Source: Picocystis sp. L7 (taxonomy: Eukaryota > Chlorophyta > Picocystophyceae > Picocystales > Picocystaceae). From it: DNA of 64,000 nucleotides. A program made the translations under genes and the position numbers. The notes under the pieces were generated by a model. That model was given only the letters and a program-made list of their open reading frames with translations, had not been told where the DNA came from and made no database searches. Of the stretch, positions 49,945-59,386 are shown in pieces. The stretch is taken from positions 62,001-126,000 of the forward strand of contig QXJR01000008.1 of the NCBI GenBank assembly GCA_020975725.1, written 5' to 3'. The stretch's first letter is position 1; each line of letters starts with the position of its first letter.

Positions 49945-51323
49945 ATGCCATTGGACAGCACCACCAGGTACGAGGAAGCGTTGCTACAAGCCCAAAGCGA
50001 TGCTACTCATCTCCACGTACCAGGTGTGGAGGTGGAGGACGTGTCAGCCGACGGTGTGCCTTGCGCATGGCATCGTGGAGAAGCGTCGAATCCAGACCGT
50101 GCCATCCTCTACTTGCATGGTGGTGGATACGTGAGCTGCTCGCTGTGGACGCACCGACACGTGATGTCGAGGATATCCACCACCACGAAAGCGGCGGTGC
50201 TGGGTGTAGACTACCGACTTGCACCTTTGCATCCATTCCCATGCGCGCTCGAGGATGCCACCAAAGCCTACAGCTGGCTCCTAAAGCAAGGATTCCATTC
50301 ATGGCAAGTTGCAGTAGCTGGAGATTCTGCAGGAGGCGGACTAGCTGTGGCACTCCTGCTCAAAATCAAACAGGACAACTCGGAGGATACACTGCCCAGT
50401 TTACTTCCATCCGCATGCGTTCTTTTCTCGCCATGGGTGGATCTTACCATCGGAGGAAAATCATTGCTGGATAACTATGAGACAGATAGGCTGTTCAATC
50501 CCAGACGCAACTCTCTGCGTGGTCCCATGCAGTGGCTGATGGCAGCAAAGCTGAAACTGCAGTGGAAGTTCGTTGCAAAGATGTATGCACAGTGGCCAAC
50601 ACGTCTGGATGATCCACTCGTTTCTCCTCTGTACAGCAACCTGGCAGGCTTGCCACCAACCATGATTCACTGCACAGCAGAAGAGATGTTGCTGGACGAC
50701 TCTTTACGCCTTGGTGATAAAATGCGACAGGTGGGTGTGAAAGACTTGTGTTGCTATGACCGTCGATTGATGTAGAGCATGACTGACCACCGGTGTGTCT
50801 TTTGCAGAGCGGTGTCGCTAGCACCTGCAAGGTTTGGAACAAGGGCTTACATGTCTTTCCAGCCTTTGATCCAACAACCATACAGACCATGCAATGCCTG
50901 GCCGAAGTTGCCGCTTTTCTTGATGTTGTATGGTCTGAAAAGAAAGCAAGGACGGGAAACATGCAATTAGAAGGTTTAAAATGCCCACCTTACGACGGTG
51001 AGTTTGGTGTCAGGTGGACAAGTTCGAATCTCGCTGTGAACAAAGACAGGATGTTGCCTAAGAATATTCTATGGTTGGTACTGATTGGGGTGATGCCAGG
51101 GGTGATTGTTGGGTTTTTTAACGTGCCGCTTGGAGCTACACTCTTGGTGTTCTCGTTCCTTGGTTATGTATTGTCCCGCAGGACTTTGATGACTCTGCGT
51201 AGGAATATGCATTTGACGATCCAGCGATCTGTGCACAGAGATCTGAATGAAATGTACAAGAAGGAGTACAATGGGCAGACAATCGAGCATCCTTTCAAGG
51301 ATGCGGACCAAATGATGCATTAA
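49945..51323 (+). CDS. HSL-type alpha/beta hydrolase with C-terminal membrane hairpin, copy 2
   Basis: Exon 1 (49945-50730) and exon 2 (50808-51323) join across a 77-nt intron (donor GTGGGT, acceptor TTTTGCAG) for 433 residues. HGGGYVSCS and GDSAGGGL give the oxyanion hole and nucleophile. The catalytic histidine lies in exon 2 (NKGLHVFP). Read unspliced the protein would end at 50775 without it, so splicing is required here. After the catalytic domain come two hydrophobic helices (ILWLVLIGVMPGVIVGF, LLVFSFLGYVL) and a basic tail with YNGQTIEHPF. The intron lies exactly where copy 1 has its alternative ending. Substrate unknown. The copies share most of the catalytic domain, which indicates tandem duplication. 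Confidence 0.87.
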
Positions 51324-51396
51324 TGTCAGAGCCGAAAACAAGAGGAAAGAACTACATGTCTTCGTGAACGCGATTTCCCTGGACCCAAGCACCACC

Positions 51397-52212
51397 TCAC
51401 ATGCCATCTTCTGTACCTTCACTTGCAAATTGCACAATAAAGTATGCGACGATGGAAAACCCAGTGATCCAAAAAAAGCCCAGTGCAACCAAGTTCTCAT
51501 AATAGAGGCAAACCGCCGTCCCTGTCACAGCCAGCACCGCTATGGCGACAGTCGACACAGCCAAGGTCGCCGGGCTGAGCTTTTTGGTATCTACCATGGG
51601 CCTGTCTGGTTCCAGTTCTCCAGGACTCCTTCCTTCTACATACATTTTCGGTTCCAGGCCGAACACGTTATTGGTTTCTATAGAAGTATCGTACCCTCCC
51701 TTGGTGGGGGACTGTCCCCCTTGGAATCGTTCATCGGTGGCATCGATGTACACGGCTTCGTCGTCAGTCTTGACTTTTACCACCACGAGATCTCTACAGG
51801 TGTCTTTCGGCGTCAAGAACGCCAAGGCGGGATTGTCTGGGTACCAATCCATGATCTTTCCGGTCCTGATGTCGAAGGTGGTCTTGGTGGTAGGACACTC
51901 GATGGTGTATTCCTGGGACAGCAGCGCGTCTTGGAACCCTTCGGAGTAGGCACCTTCGGCAGGGGACCGGCTCTCTACGCAGTAGAGCTCGTTCCGGTAC
52001 CAGAACAGCATCAGCGACAGCCCTCCGTACGAGAACAGCTTCCTTGTGCCTGGCGGCACTTCGTCCAGCGGCATCAGCTTCGTCCACTGCGTCGTGGAAG
52101 CCGGCTGCGGACCTCCAGGTTCGGCACGGACCGCCAGACGCGTCCTTCGTCCCTTCGAGGTCCGGACGGCTCGCTTGCAAGGCGCCATGGCGGCGCGAAA
52201 CGTCGTCGCCAT
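51397..52212 (-). CDS. PSB33: PSB33/TEF5-like thylakoid protein with Rieske-like domain
   Basis: A 271-residue protein. The first 35 residues (MATTFRAAMAPCKRAVRTSK) look like a plastid transit peptide. A Rieske-fold domain follows with YCVESRSPAEGAYSEGF, TIECPTTKTTFDIRTGKIMDWYPDNP and LTPKDTCRDLVV. The cysteine/histidine pairs that bind a 2Fe-2S cluster are not complete, as in plant PSB33. Two hydrophobic helices (AVSTVAIAVLAVTGTAVCLYY and LGFFWITGFSIVAYFIVQF) end the protein. PSB33 supports photosystem II and light acclimation in the thylakoid. The assignment rests on remembered family features and should be confirmed by search. Confidence 0.78.
   Translation of the reverse strand: MATTFRAAMAPCKRAVRTSKGRRTRLAVRAEPGGPQPASTTQWTKLMPLDEVPPGTRKLFSYGGLSLMLFWYRNELYCVESRSPAEGAYSEGFQDALLSQEYTIECPTTKTTFDIRTGKIMDWYPDNPALAFLTPKDTCRDLVVVKVKTDDEAVYIDATDERFQGGQSPTKGGYDTSIETNNVFGLEPKMYVEGRSPGELEPDRPMVDTKKLSPATLAVSTVAIAVLAVTGTAVCLYYENLVALGFFWITGFSIVAYFIVQFASEGTEDGM
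51436..51441 (+). terminator. Poly(A) signal AATAAA for hydrolase copy 2, inside the opposite gene
   Basis: AATAAA lies 112 nt after the hydrolase stop but within the coding region of the convergent PSB33-like gene (51397-52212), so the two transcripts would overlap in antisense. Confidence 0.5.
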
Positions 52213-52265
52213 CGTGTCGCGGATGTCGTCGAAAGGCAGGTCCCTGGGTCCATCCTATCCACAAA

Positions 52266-52416
52266 GATATCGATCTTCCATCCCCAAGATCTCGATGATC
52301 GAAGGACACGTATCGAGGAGCGAATCGAGACCTTCACCCCCCCTCGGGGGAGTTTGTTCTCCATGCGAGATCTCGATTGGAGATCCCGAACGTATCGAGG
52401 AGCGAATCGAGACCTC
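52266..52416. repeat. Tandem duplication with CGTATCGAGGAGCGAATCGA in a divergent promoter
   Basis: A 26-bp identical segment starting ACGTATCGAGGAGCG occurs at 52308 and again at 52390, 82 bp apart. GATATCGAT (about 52266) and GATCTCGAT (about 52289 and 52369) lie beside the copies. It separates the PSB33-like gene from the desaturase. It shares octamers with the repeats at 36236-36345, suggesting a common regulator. Confidence 0.75.
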
Positions 52417-52672
52417 CCCGAAGGCGAGGGGAGTTTTTTCTCTCCGAAGGGGGGGTGGAAGGGTGACGTGGGGGGCGAGGGACCCTCCGATCCCGTACCC
52501 TGGACGTACGGGATCGGACGCCATCGATACCTCTACGACCGGAAGTGACAGGGAAACAGAGGATGATCTGGAACGGGATCGATAGCTACGGGTGGAGGTA
52601 TCGATCGAAGAAGGCAAGGAGGGGGACAGGTGGAAAGACGAAAACCGACGTTCGACGTGTCTTCCCGAGGCG

Positions 52673-54124
52673 ATGGCGACGCGCGCACGCGCTTCCACGC
52701 GATTCGCATGCGCGAAACGGACGGTGCCCATCCGAGACAAACGTCTGAAGACCGCAGCTGCGGCATTGCAGACCGCAGAACGCACCCGCGACCCGTGGAC
52801 CGACGCGGAATGGAAGGACGTGCCATGGACGGTGTTTCGTGGCCAAGCGTACGATCTTCGTCCGTTCCTGAAACGACATCCTGGTGGCTCGTGGCTGCTG
52901 ACGCTGGCCATCGGAAGGGATTGCACGGCACTCTTCGAATCCACCCATCTGAGGCCCGAAGTGGCAGTGGCCCACCTCCAACGATTACCAGTCTTGGAAG
53001 ACTTCCCTGTGGACCAAGTGCCAGCCACCTTGCGTCCCAACGACTCCAAATTGTACAACCGCATTAGAGAAAGGGTAAGAAACGAAGTGTTTCCAGGTAA
53101 TGAAGCTGCGGGAAAGCACAGAACTGGATCGGAGGCGGCAGCGGCAACCATCATTGGATTCGCTGTGTTTGCTTATGCGGTGTACCTCTCTCAACCTTCC
53201 TTTCTCACCGGAGGGCTGCTGGGACTTGCTGGTGCATGGATTGGGCTGACCGTTCAGCACTGCGGGAACCATGGCGCCATGAGCCGTCATGCACCTGTCA
53301 ACCTTTTCATGGGTCTGCTGAGTGATCTGGTGGGAGGATCGTCCTTAGCGTGGCGATACCACCACCAGGTCTCCCATCACATTCACTGCAACGACGCAGC
53401 GATTGATGAAGATGTGCACTCGGCTTTCCCCATTCTGAGGTTCGATGCACAGCTTCCAAAGTACTGGTACCACAAGTTTCAGCATATTTACATGTGGTTT
53501 GTGTTCCCGCTGATGACCATGACCTTCCACCTGGGGGATCTTGATCTCTTCTTCTCAGGAGAAACAAAAGGTGCAGTTGCTCATGGCATGAAAGCTTGGG
53601 AAAAGGCCAGCATTGTACTGGGTAAAGTACTGCATTTTGGATTGCTGCTGGCTCTACCGACTGTGCTGCATGGTAACTTTCCCCATGTCTTGCTGTCGGC
53701 TGCCGGGTACCTGGCAGTGCAAAGTGTAGTGCTGGCCTCCACCTTCGCTGTATCCCACAATGTGAGCGAAGCCAAAGAATGGCCAAACTTCAGCGAGGAG
53801 GAGAAACAGGACTGGGGTATCCAGCAGGTGCTTACATCTGCGAACTGGGGGGGCGCGGTTGGCAACTTTTTCACTGGCGGCCTAAATCTGCAGATCGAGC
53901 ATCATCTCTTCCCAGCCGTGTCCTTTGTCCACTATCCTGCCATTGCCAAGATCGTGGAGGAAGAGTGCAAACGCGCCGATATTCCGTATGGTCACTATGC
54001 AACCCTCCCGGAGATTCTTGGGCGTTATGTGCAGTTCATGAAAGAAGTAGGTTCCGCACCAGAGAATAATTCCGAATTCCTCGTCAACAAAGATGGGACT
54101 GGTACTCTGCGCTCCACCGCATAA
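52673..54124 (+). CDS. Cytochrome b5-fusion front-end fatty-acid desaturase
   Basis: A 483-residue protein from the ATG at 52673. An N-terminal basic stretch of about 40 residues (MATRARASTRFACAKR) resembles a plastid transit peptide. A cytochrome b5 domain follows, with the heme motif HPGG (69-72). The desaturase part has three histidine boxes: QHCGNHG (195-201), HHQVSHH (230-236) and QIEHH (about 407-411). The Q in the third box is diagnostic for front-end (delta-4, -5, -6 or -8) desaturases of polyunsaturated fatty acids. Four hydrophobic helices are expected. Regioselectivity and carrier (acyl-lipid or CoA) cannot be read. A plastid location would recall the MGDG-linked delta-4 enzyme of Chlamydomonas, which is inference. 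Confidence 0.9.
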   Translation: MATRARASTRFACAKRTVPIRDKRLKTAAAALQTAERTRDPWTDAEWKDVPWTVFRGQAYDLRPFLKRHPGGSWLLTLAIGRDCTALFESTHLRPEVAVAHLQRLPVLEDFPVDQVPATLRPNDSKLYNRIRERVRNEVFPGNEAAGKHRTGSEAAAATIIGFAVFAYAVYLSQPSFLTGGLLGLAGAWIGLTVQHCGNHGAMSRHAPVNLFMGLLSDLVGGSSLAWRYHHQVSHHIHCNDAAIDEDVHSAFPILRFDAQLPKYWYHKFQHIYMWFVFPLMTMTFHLGDLDLFFSGETKGAVAHGMKAWEKASIVLGKVLHFGLLLALPTVLHGNFPHVLLSAAGYLAVQSVVLASTFAVSHNVSEAKEWPNFSEEEKQDWGIQQVLTSANWGGAVGNFFTGGLNLQIEHHLFPAVSFVHYPAIAKIVEEECKRADIPYGHYATLPEILGRYVQFMKEVGSAPENNSEFLVNKDGTGTLRSTA

Positions 54125-54320
54125 TGCACTGTTAGTTTAGGGTAAGGAGTAAGAGGTAAGTGGATTGTTTTGGAGGCTACATCTGGTTCCGCTCCTCGAA
54201 CCCATTTTTTTAGTGACGCGTCGTTGCCCGGGGGGTAGAAGGCTCATTGTAAGGAAATCACTTTCTACAACAAAGACTCAAGGTCGACTTAATTATTCAA
54301 ACGCTCTGCCAAGGATCACA

Positions 54321-56214
54321 TTAACGTCTCATGCCACGCCCTCGGCCTCTTCCTTGCATTGCTGCTGCCATGCGAGGATCAGGAGGATTGGCGGATTCAC
54401 TTGCAGGGCTGCGGATAGTCTCGTCCACGCTGAGAACCAAACAGGCAGCTTCTGTTGCTGCCTTCATGGCGTTCACCTTAATCAGGCTTGGCTCCCACAC
54501 AAAGGACTCAAAAGTGTCAGTGACACCCCCATCCAAGATGTTTACTCCGAAATTCTTTCCACTGTGGTCTGGCCGAGCATGCTTCTGACGCAGTTTATTC
54601 AAAATGTCTGTTGCATCGAACCCGGCATTTTCAGCGAGTTGACGCGGAATGACCTCCAGGGCCTTTGCATAGGCATTGATGAACAGCTGACTCTTACCCG
54701 GAATGGTGCGTGCATGATCCCTGAGGTACCTACTCAGTTCCATGTCTATCGCTCCTCCTCCAGGTACAATCGTTGCGTTTTTCATGGCGCGGCGCACAAT
54801 CATGATGGCGTCGTGAAGGCTTCTTTCGGTCTCCTCCAGGAATTGCTCAGCCCCACCACGAATGACCAAAGTTGCAGTCTTCGTTGCTGGACATCCCGTG
54901 AAGAGGTTAAAGCGATCGTTGCCGACCTGCTTCTCTTCAAATTGCTCACAGGTTCCAAGGACTTCGGGCACTAGTCCGCGGACTGTACTCTGCATTTGCG
55001 CACCCGTGGCCTCCATCACACGCTGACAGTCTTCCTGGGTTACACGCCCTGCACAGAAGATGCCACGATCCGCAAAGTATTGAGTTGCCAAATCGCCAAT
55101 CGCAAGCCTTGAGAGGACAATGTTTGCACCGGACTGGACACATAGTTCTAACTTCTTGTAGATAATGTTCCACTCAGCATCCACAATGCTTTGGTATTCA
55201 GTGGGATCTGATAGCCTTACCTCTGCATTGTCTCTTTCAGCCTTAAGCTCAAGTTCCACATTCAGCAATAGAATTGTAGGATCCTTGAAGAACTTGGGTT
55301 GCTGCTCAAAGCCTGCGTAGCTGAACGTCTTTTTGAAGGCCACGCCTTCTACTAGGAAGGAATCGCGAAGGCCTCCACCAGATACCTTCTTGATGCCAAT
55401 GAGCCCCAGGTCCATTAGGTCCCTGTCCAGGCAGGAAACAGCATCAACAATCATATCCGAAAAGAAATCCTTTTCGCCTGCCACAAGCTTCGAACTCAAA
55501 GTTGTTTCAGCACACTTGCGCAGCAAATCCTTCAATTCTTCCACTGGCTTGTCATTCAGACACGCAGAGAGCTCAATAATCTTCTCGACGGCCAGTTGGC
55601 ATGCCAGCCTAAACGCTCGGATCACAGAAATGGGACGTACACCTTCTTCAATGAATTGCTTACTTTCCCTCAAGAACTCGGCAGCCAAGATGACTACTGT
55701 GGTGGTTCCATCCCCCACTTCTGAATCCTGCGATCTGGAGATGTCTGCCAGGGTCTTCGCCGCTGGATGCACGATGTCCAACAATTTCATGATGGTCGCC
55801 CCATCATTAGAAATGGTGGGTGGTTTCTGCTTGGGCAACGACATACAGTACCACGGTCAGTCCTCTCTTTTCACCTGGCTCGACCGTCGCATCCATCTCC
55901 GGTATGGAACCCTATGGGGTCCAAGGTCAAATCGTCGGTCAACTCCTTCCACGCACCTCGTTGTCGTAGATCAGCTTGTCCATGCCACGCGGTCCCAGCG
56001 TGGTTCTGACGATGTCGGCCACGGCCAGGCACGCGTCGATGTTGGAAAGGGTGTGTGCTTTCCCTTGCGACGCTTCGGTGCCTTCGCGCAGGAGGATGAT
56101 TTGCGGTTGCTGGAGTGGGCCGTCGCATCGCCATCCACGTCCACGATCGATGGGTCGTCATTCCAATCCAGGAAGAAACGACGTGCATCGTTCCAATCGC
56201 GTTATCGCCACCAT
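54321..56214 (-). CDS. CCT7: Chaperonin CCT/TRiC subunit eta
   Basis: Exon 3 (54321-55826) encodes [50 protein letters not shown] and the GRGRGRGM tail. Exon 2 (55957-56109) encodes [17 protein letters not shown] and [16 protein letters not shown], joined in phase 0 across a 130-nt intron (donor GTGCGTG, acceptor GCAG). The start is best explained by an ATG at 56214-56212 immediately followed by GTGGCG, with a 102-nt intron to CTCCAG. This gives MQPQIILL, as in the plant protein, and 553 residues in all. The ATP and hydrolysis motifs (GDGTT) are present. CCT folds actin, tubulin and WD40 proteins such as B55. The ATG-only exon is the least certain part. Confidence 0.92.
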
Positions 56215-58277
56215 CCGTTTCGATACGAACGCACACGTACGTGTTCGCTACTTGGTCAGCTCTCCATCACCCAGGTGCGACCATCCACGCCCACGCCGAC
56301 GCGTCGCCTCTCCACCATCGCTTCCGTGGATCCACCACGTGGCTTTCCACTTCTTCCTGCACCACGTACCATCATGGAGGGCATGCCTTGCGACGCCATG
56401 GCGGCTCGAGCGACGTCGGATGGCGTCGATCGGATCGTCGCGATGGAAATGGCGCCGACTCGGTCCACACCCAGCGACCCAATCCCAGATAGAACCAAGC
56501 CGAATCCCTTTCAAAGCCCAGGTCGATCGGAGGTGAAAGCAGGATCGAACCGGAAAAGAACCCGGTCGAAAACAAGGTGGTCACGGGATGCGTGGGCTAC
56601 AGGGGCGGAAGGAGAGGGAGCCTGGGACAGTAAGTCCATGTTGAACACTAGGACCCATCCCGCTTCAATTCATAGCTCCCTCCGATAGCCGATGTCATGG
56701 CGTGCACCCTCCGATGGGCATACTTTCCCAAATGAAATATTGGCCGCAACGGACCTTCTTGCCACGTGCGAGCGCCTGTATCCCTTGGAATGGCGTGGCA
56801 TCGTTCTTGTGCCATTCGAAAGAAAAGGGCATCGAGCTTGCTAGTGGCGTCTCGATAGAGAAGTCACACGCATCCTTCGAGGGAGAAACAACGGTCCATG
56901 CGACTCGAAGAAGATAGGCGCTCCATCCGTCAGGACAAGGCTCCATCGCGTCGAAAGTGCCCGCACAAAAGCGTCCAAGGAGCATAAGTGTACAACGTAG
57001 TTGATATGAGATATTCAGAAGGAGTCCAACGTCAAGCATATCGATGTACCGGCAATTGTAACAAAAATTCAGCATTGCACGGTGAGAAGAAGAAGGCAGC
57101 TCGTGAGAGAGCTTCACAAACTAACATCAATACAGAGCGCACCTACATTGGACTCCATAGGCATAGCTTTAGTTCAATTGGCCAGCTACCATCGTCTTGT
57201 CACGTAGGAAATGCAAGTGTGGTCTTCTTCAAGTGCGACTCTCTTGATTAAGCAAGAGACTTATTTCTCGAGGGCGCAAGCTACGACATGACTGATTCGG
57301 ATCGTGCTTGGGCTTGCCATGTGCAAAAACTACATGAAACGCGGGAAATGAAGTGGACTCTTTGGCGGCTCCAATATGCGACAATGAGCATAAGCGTCCT
57401 TCACCTCTAGACTAGAAAACAAATGTCTTTAGAATAAGTCATACTCAAACGCGATGCTCCGTAAGGGTGGTTGGTCTAGGGGTCCCATGTCGCATACAAA
57501 GTGAAGTTCATCAAGGATGCGCTAAGGATGTCATGAAGGGCTACGTAACGTTCAACATGAGAGGGGCCACGATCAGTCGTGTATGGTCGGGGGTCGCTTC
57601 GACTGTGTTTTTACCATGGACGGCATGAGATTCCACCACGGAGGCGTCGTCTTTGCCTCGGATGCCTCGTCATGCTTTTGGTCAATGGAAGGTCCTCAAG
57701 CATGAAAGAAACGCCGTGCATTGAACCAATGACCAAAAGGCTTGATGAGACCAGGTTGTGCCTTCGAAAGGCATGCCTGCCGGAGGAAATGCGGGGGAAC
57801 TTCGGCTTGCAGAGGGAGCCATGCAGCTGGGTCAGGCAGGATGAGCCATAATGTTTCATGTTACGTTCCCTTACCTCCAGAGAAGAGTGACGGGTGCAGG
57901 AAAAAACTGATAAGATGCACACGTGATGGTTCCACTCAATCTCTCAAGGCGATCCAAGGAGAAGTGTTGTGCAATTCGGAAAGCAAACCACACGTGAAGT
58001 GGCGTGCTGTTGAATAATGTTGACCGCCATGCAGTGTTCCTCTTACCAACCTCCTTCAAAAATGATGTCTCACAAAATGCGACCACTGACCACTCGTTCC
58101 ATCGCTTAACCATAAACTTAGTATACCTTATTTTCCACGCAACCACGATCGGGTGGCTTTGGTAGCCTGTTTCAAGGTGTCGATCGGTTGAACATACCTA
58201 ACCGAAGCCCAAGAGATGTTTGTCATCGCCATGATGCAAGCTCAACTGCTTGTACAGGGAGCCATTTGAAGCATTCA
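56215..58277. other. 2-kb region without a supported gene
   Basis: The first 400 bp are GC-rich and likely the CCT7 promoter. The rest is lower in GC with short open frames only. A stretch at about 57170-57215 resembles the D-arm and anticodon region of a tRNA-Asp (AGTTCAATTGG, then TTGTCACG) but lacks a proper T-arm and acceptor stem. I see no repeat array. Confidence 0.4.
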
Positions 58278-59386
58278 TCAATGTAGTCTCGCCTGGTTCA
58301 TTTCTGCTTGTAAACCTCCCTCTACGCGTTCCATCACATTGCGATTTTTCAGTTTGCGCAGAATTCCCTTGTTGGACCACATAAGGCCGCAAGCATTGCA
58401 GAGTGTTTGCGGACCCGCTGGTCCTTTCCTCATCATTGGCGTCTCGTCCTTTGAAACCCCACAGTGCAAACAATTCGCTTCTCCAGCCGAACCGCCTTCT
58501 GGTCCGACCCCGCTAACTCCTGCTGCGCCACTGGCGGAAGCGAGTTGATCCCTTGAAGCAAACTGTCCATTTTTCCTGGTCATACGCTGTGCAACTTCTT
58601 TCCTTACGTTGTAACGGACCTTCCGATCGTAGTTTCTTTCCTTTCTCTTCTCCCTGAAACGGTGCAAGGAAATTTGACGCTGGATGGATTGAGGTATGGT
58701 GCGATGGGGTTCCGGTGGTAGCACATGGCGGGAACCGCTGGCGTCTGCAGCGGGTTGTTTCTCTGATGGCTGAGCTTGCTCGTGAAGCTGGCTCAGCACG
58801 TGCTCCACCTTTTGTGGAGACACATTGTCAAAGATCCAGCATTCTCCCTGGTACGAGACGATGAGTTGAGTGGGCAGCATTCCTTGCAGAGGAAGCACCC
58901 TTGGCGTCGAAGGGGGTGGCTGCCTCTGCTGCGCCTGTTGCGTTTGTTGCGTCTGTGGACCGAGCTCCAGGTCCTCTGCGTTCCTTCCGTTCGGCTGGGC
59001 GGTTTGGGATGCAGTTGGCGCCCCTTGGTTGCGCAGCGAGAGCCCATGTATGATGCCAGGATTCGAGGTTCCTGGCATGTTGTAGTTGGACGGCAAGGAA
59101 GTCGGCATCGTCACTGGTAGAGGCACGATGGAAATGCTCCCATCTTGTCCACTGAGCAGCAGGCCTTGCTGCATCATTTGCTCGTGTCCTTGTGCGTTCT
59201 GTATGCCGAAATTCCACCCTTCTTCGCCCGCTGCTCCGTTTCCATCGCGTCAGCCTTCCTGTCGCACTTCGCTTCGACGCCTTTCCACTCCCGTTCGCTT
59301 CACGCACCGACAGCTTGTGTGGGAAGCATGGCGTGGTTGGCCTGCGTGCCTTGTCCCGCGCGTTGGAGGAACTGGTTGAGTTCCAT
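58278..59386 (-). CDS. TIFY-CCT-GATA transcription factor (ZML type)
   Basis: Exon 1 (59308-59386) starts [14 protein letters not shown] 77-nt intron (59231-59307, donor GTGCGTG, acceptor GAGCAG) leads to exon 2 (58278-59230), for 343 residues. Order of domains: a Q-rich N-terminus, a TIFY domain at about 147-175 ([20 protein letters not shown]), a CCT motif at about 214-251 ([19 protein letters not shown]), and a GATA zinc finger at about 280-307 with CxxC, 20 residues, CxxC ([20 protein letters not shown]). This exact combination defines plant ZIM/ZML GATA factors, which act in light and hormone-related transcription. Intron position is inferred from phase, since the frame lacks a start near its conserved N-terminal glutamine stretch. 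Confidence 0.88.

Noticed and set aside
57140-57240. tRNA-Asp-like stretch with AGTTCAATTGG and TTGTCACG
   Set aside because: The anticodon stem does not pair, there is no GTTCRANNC T-arm and no closing acceptor stem.
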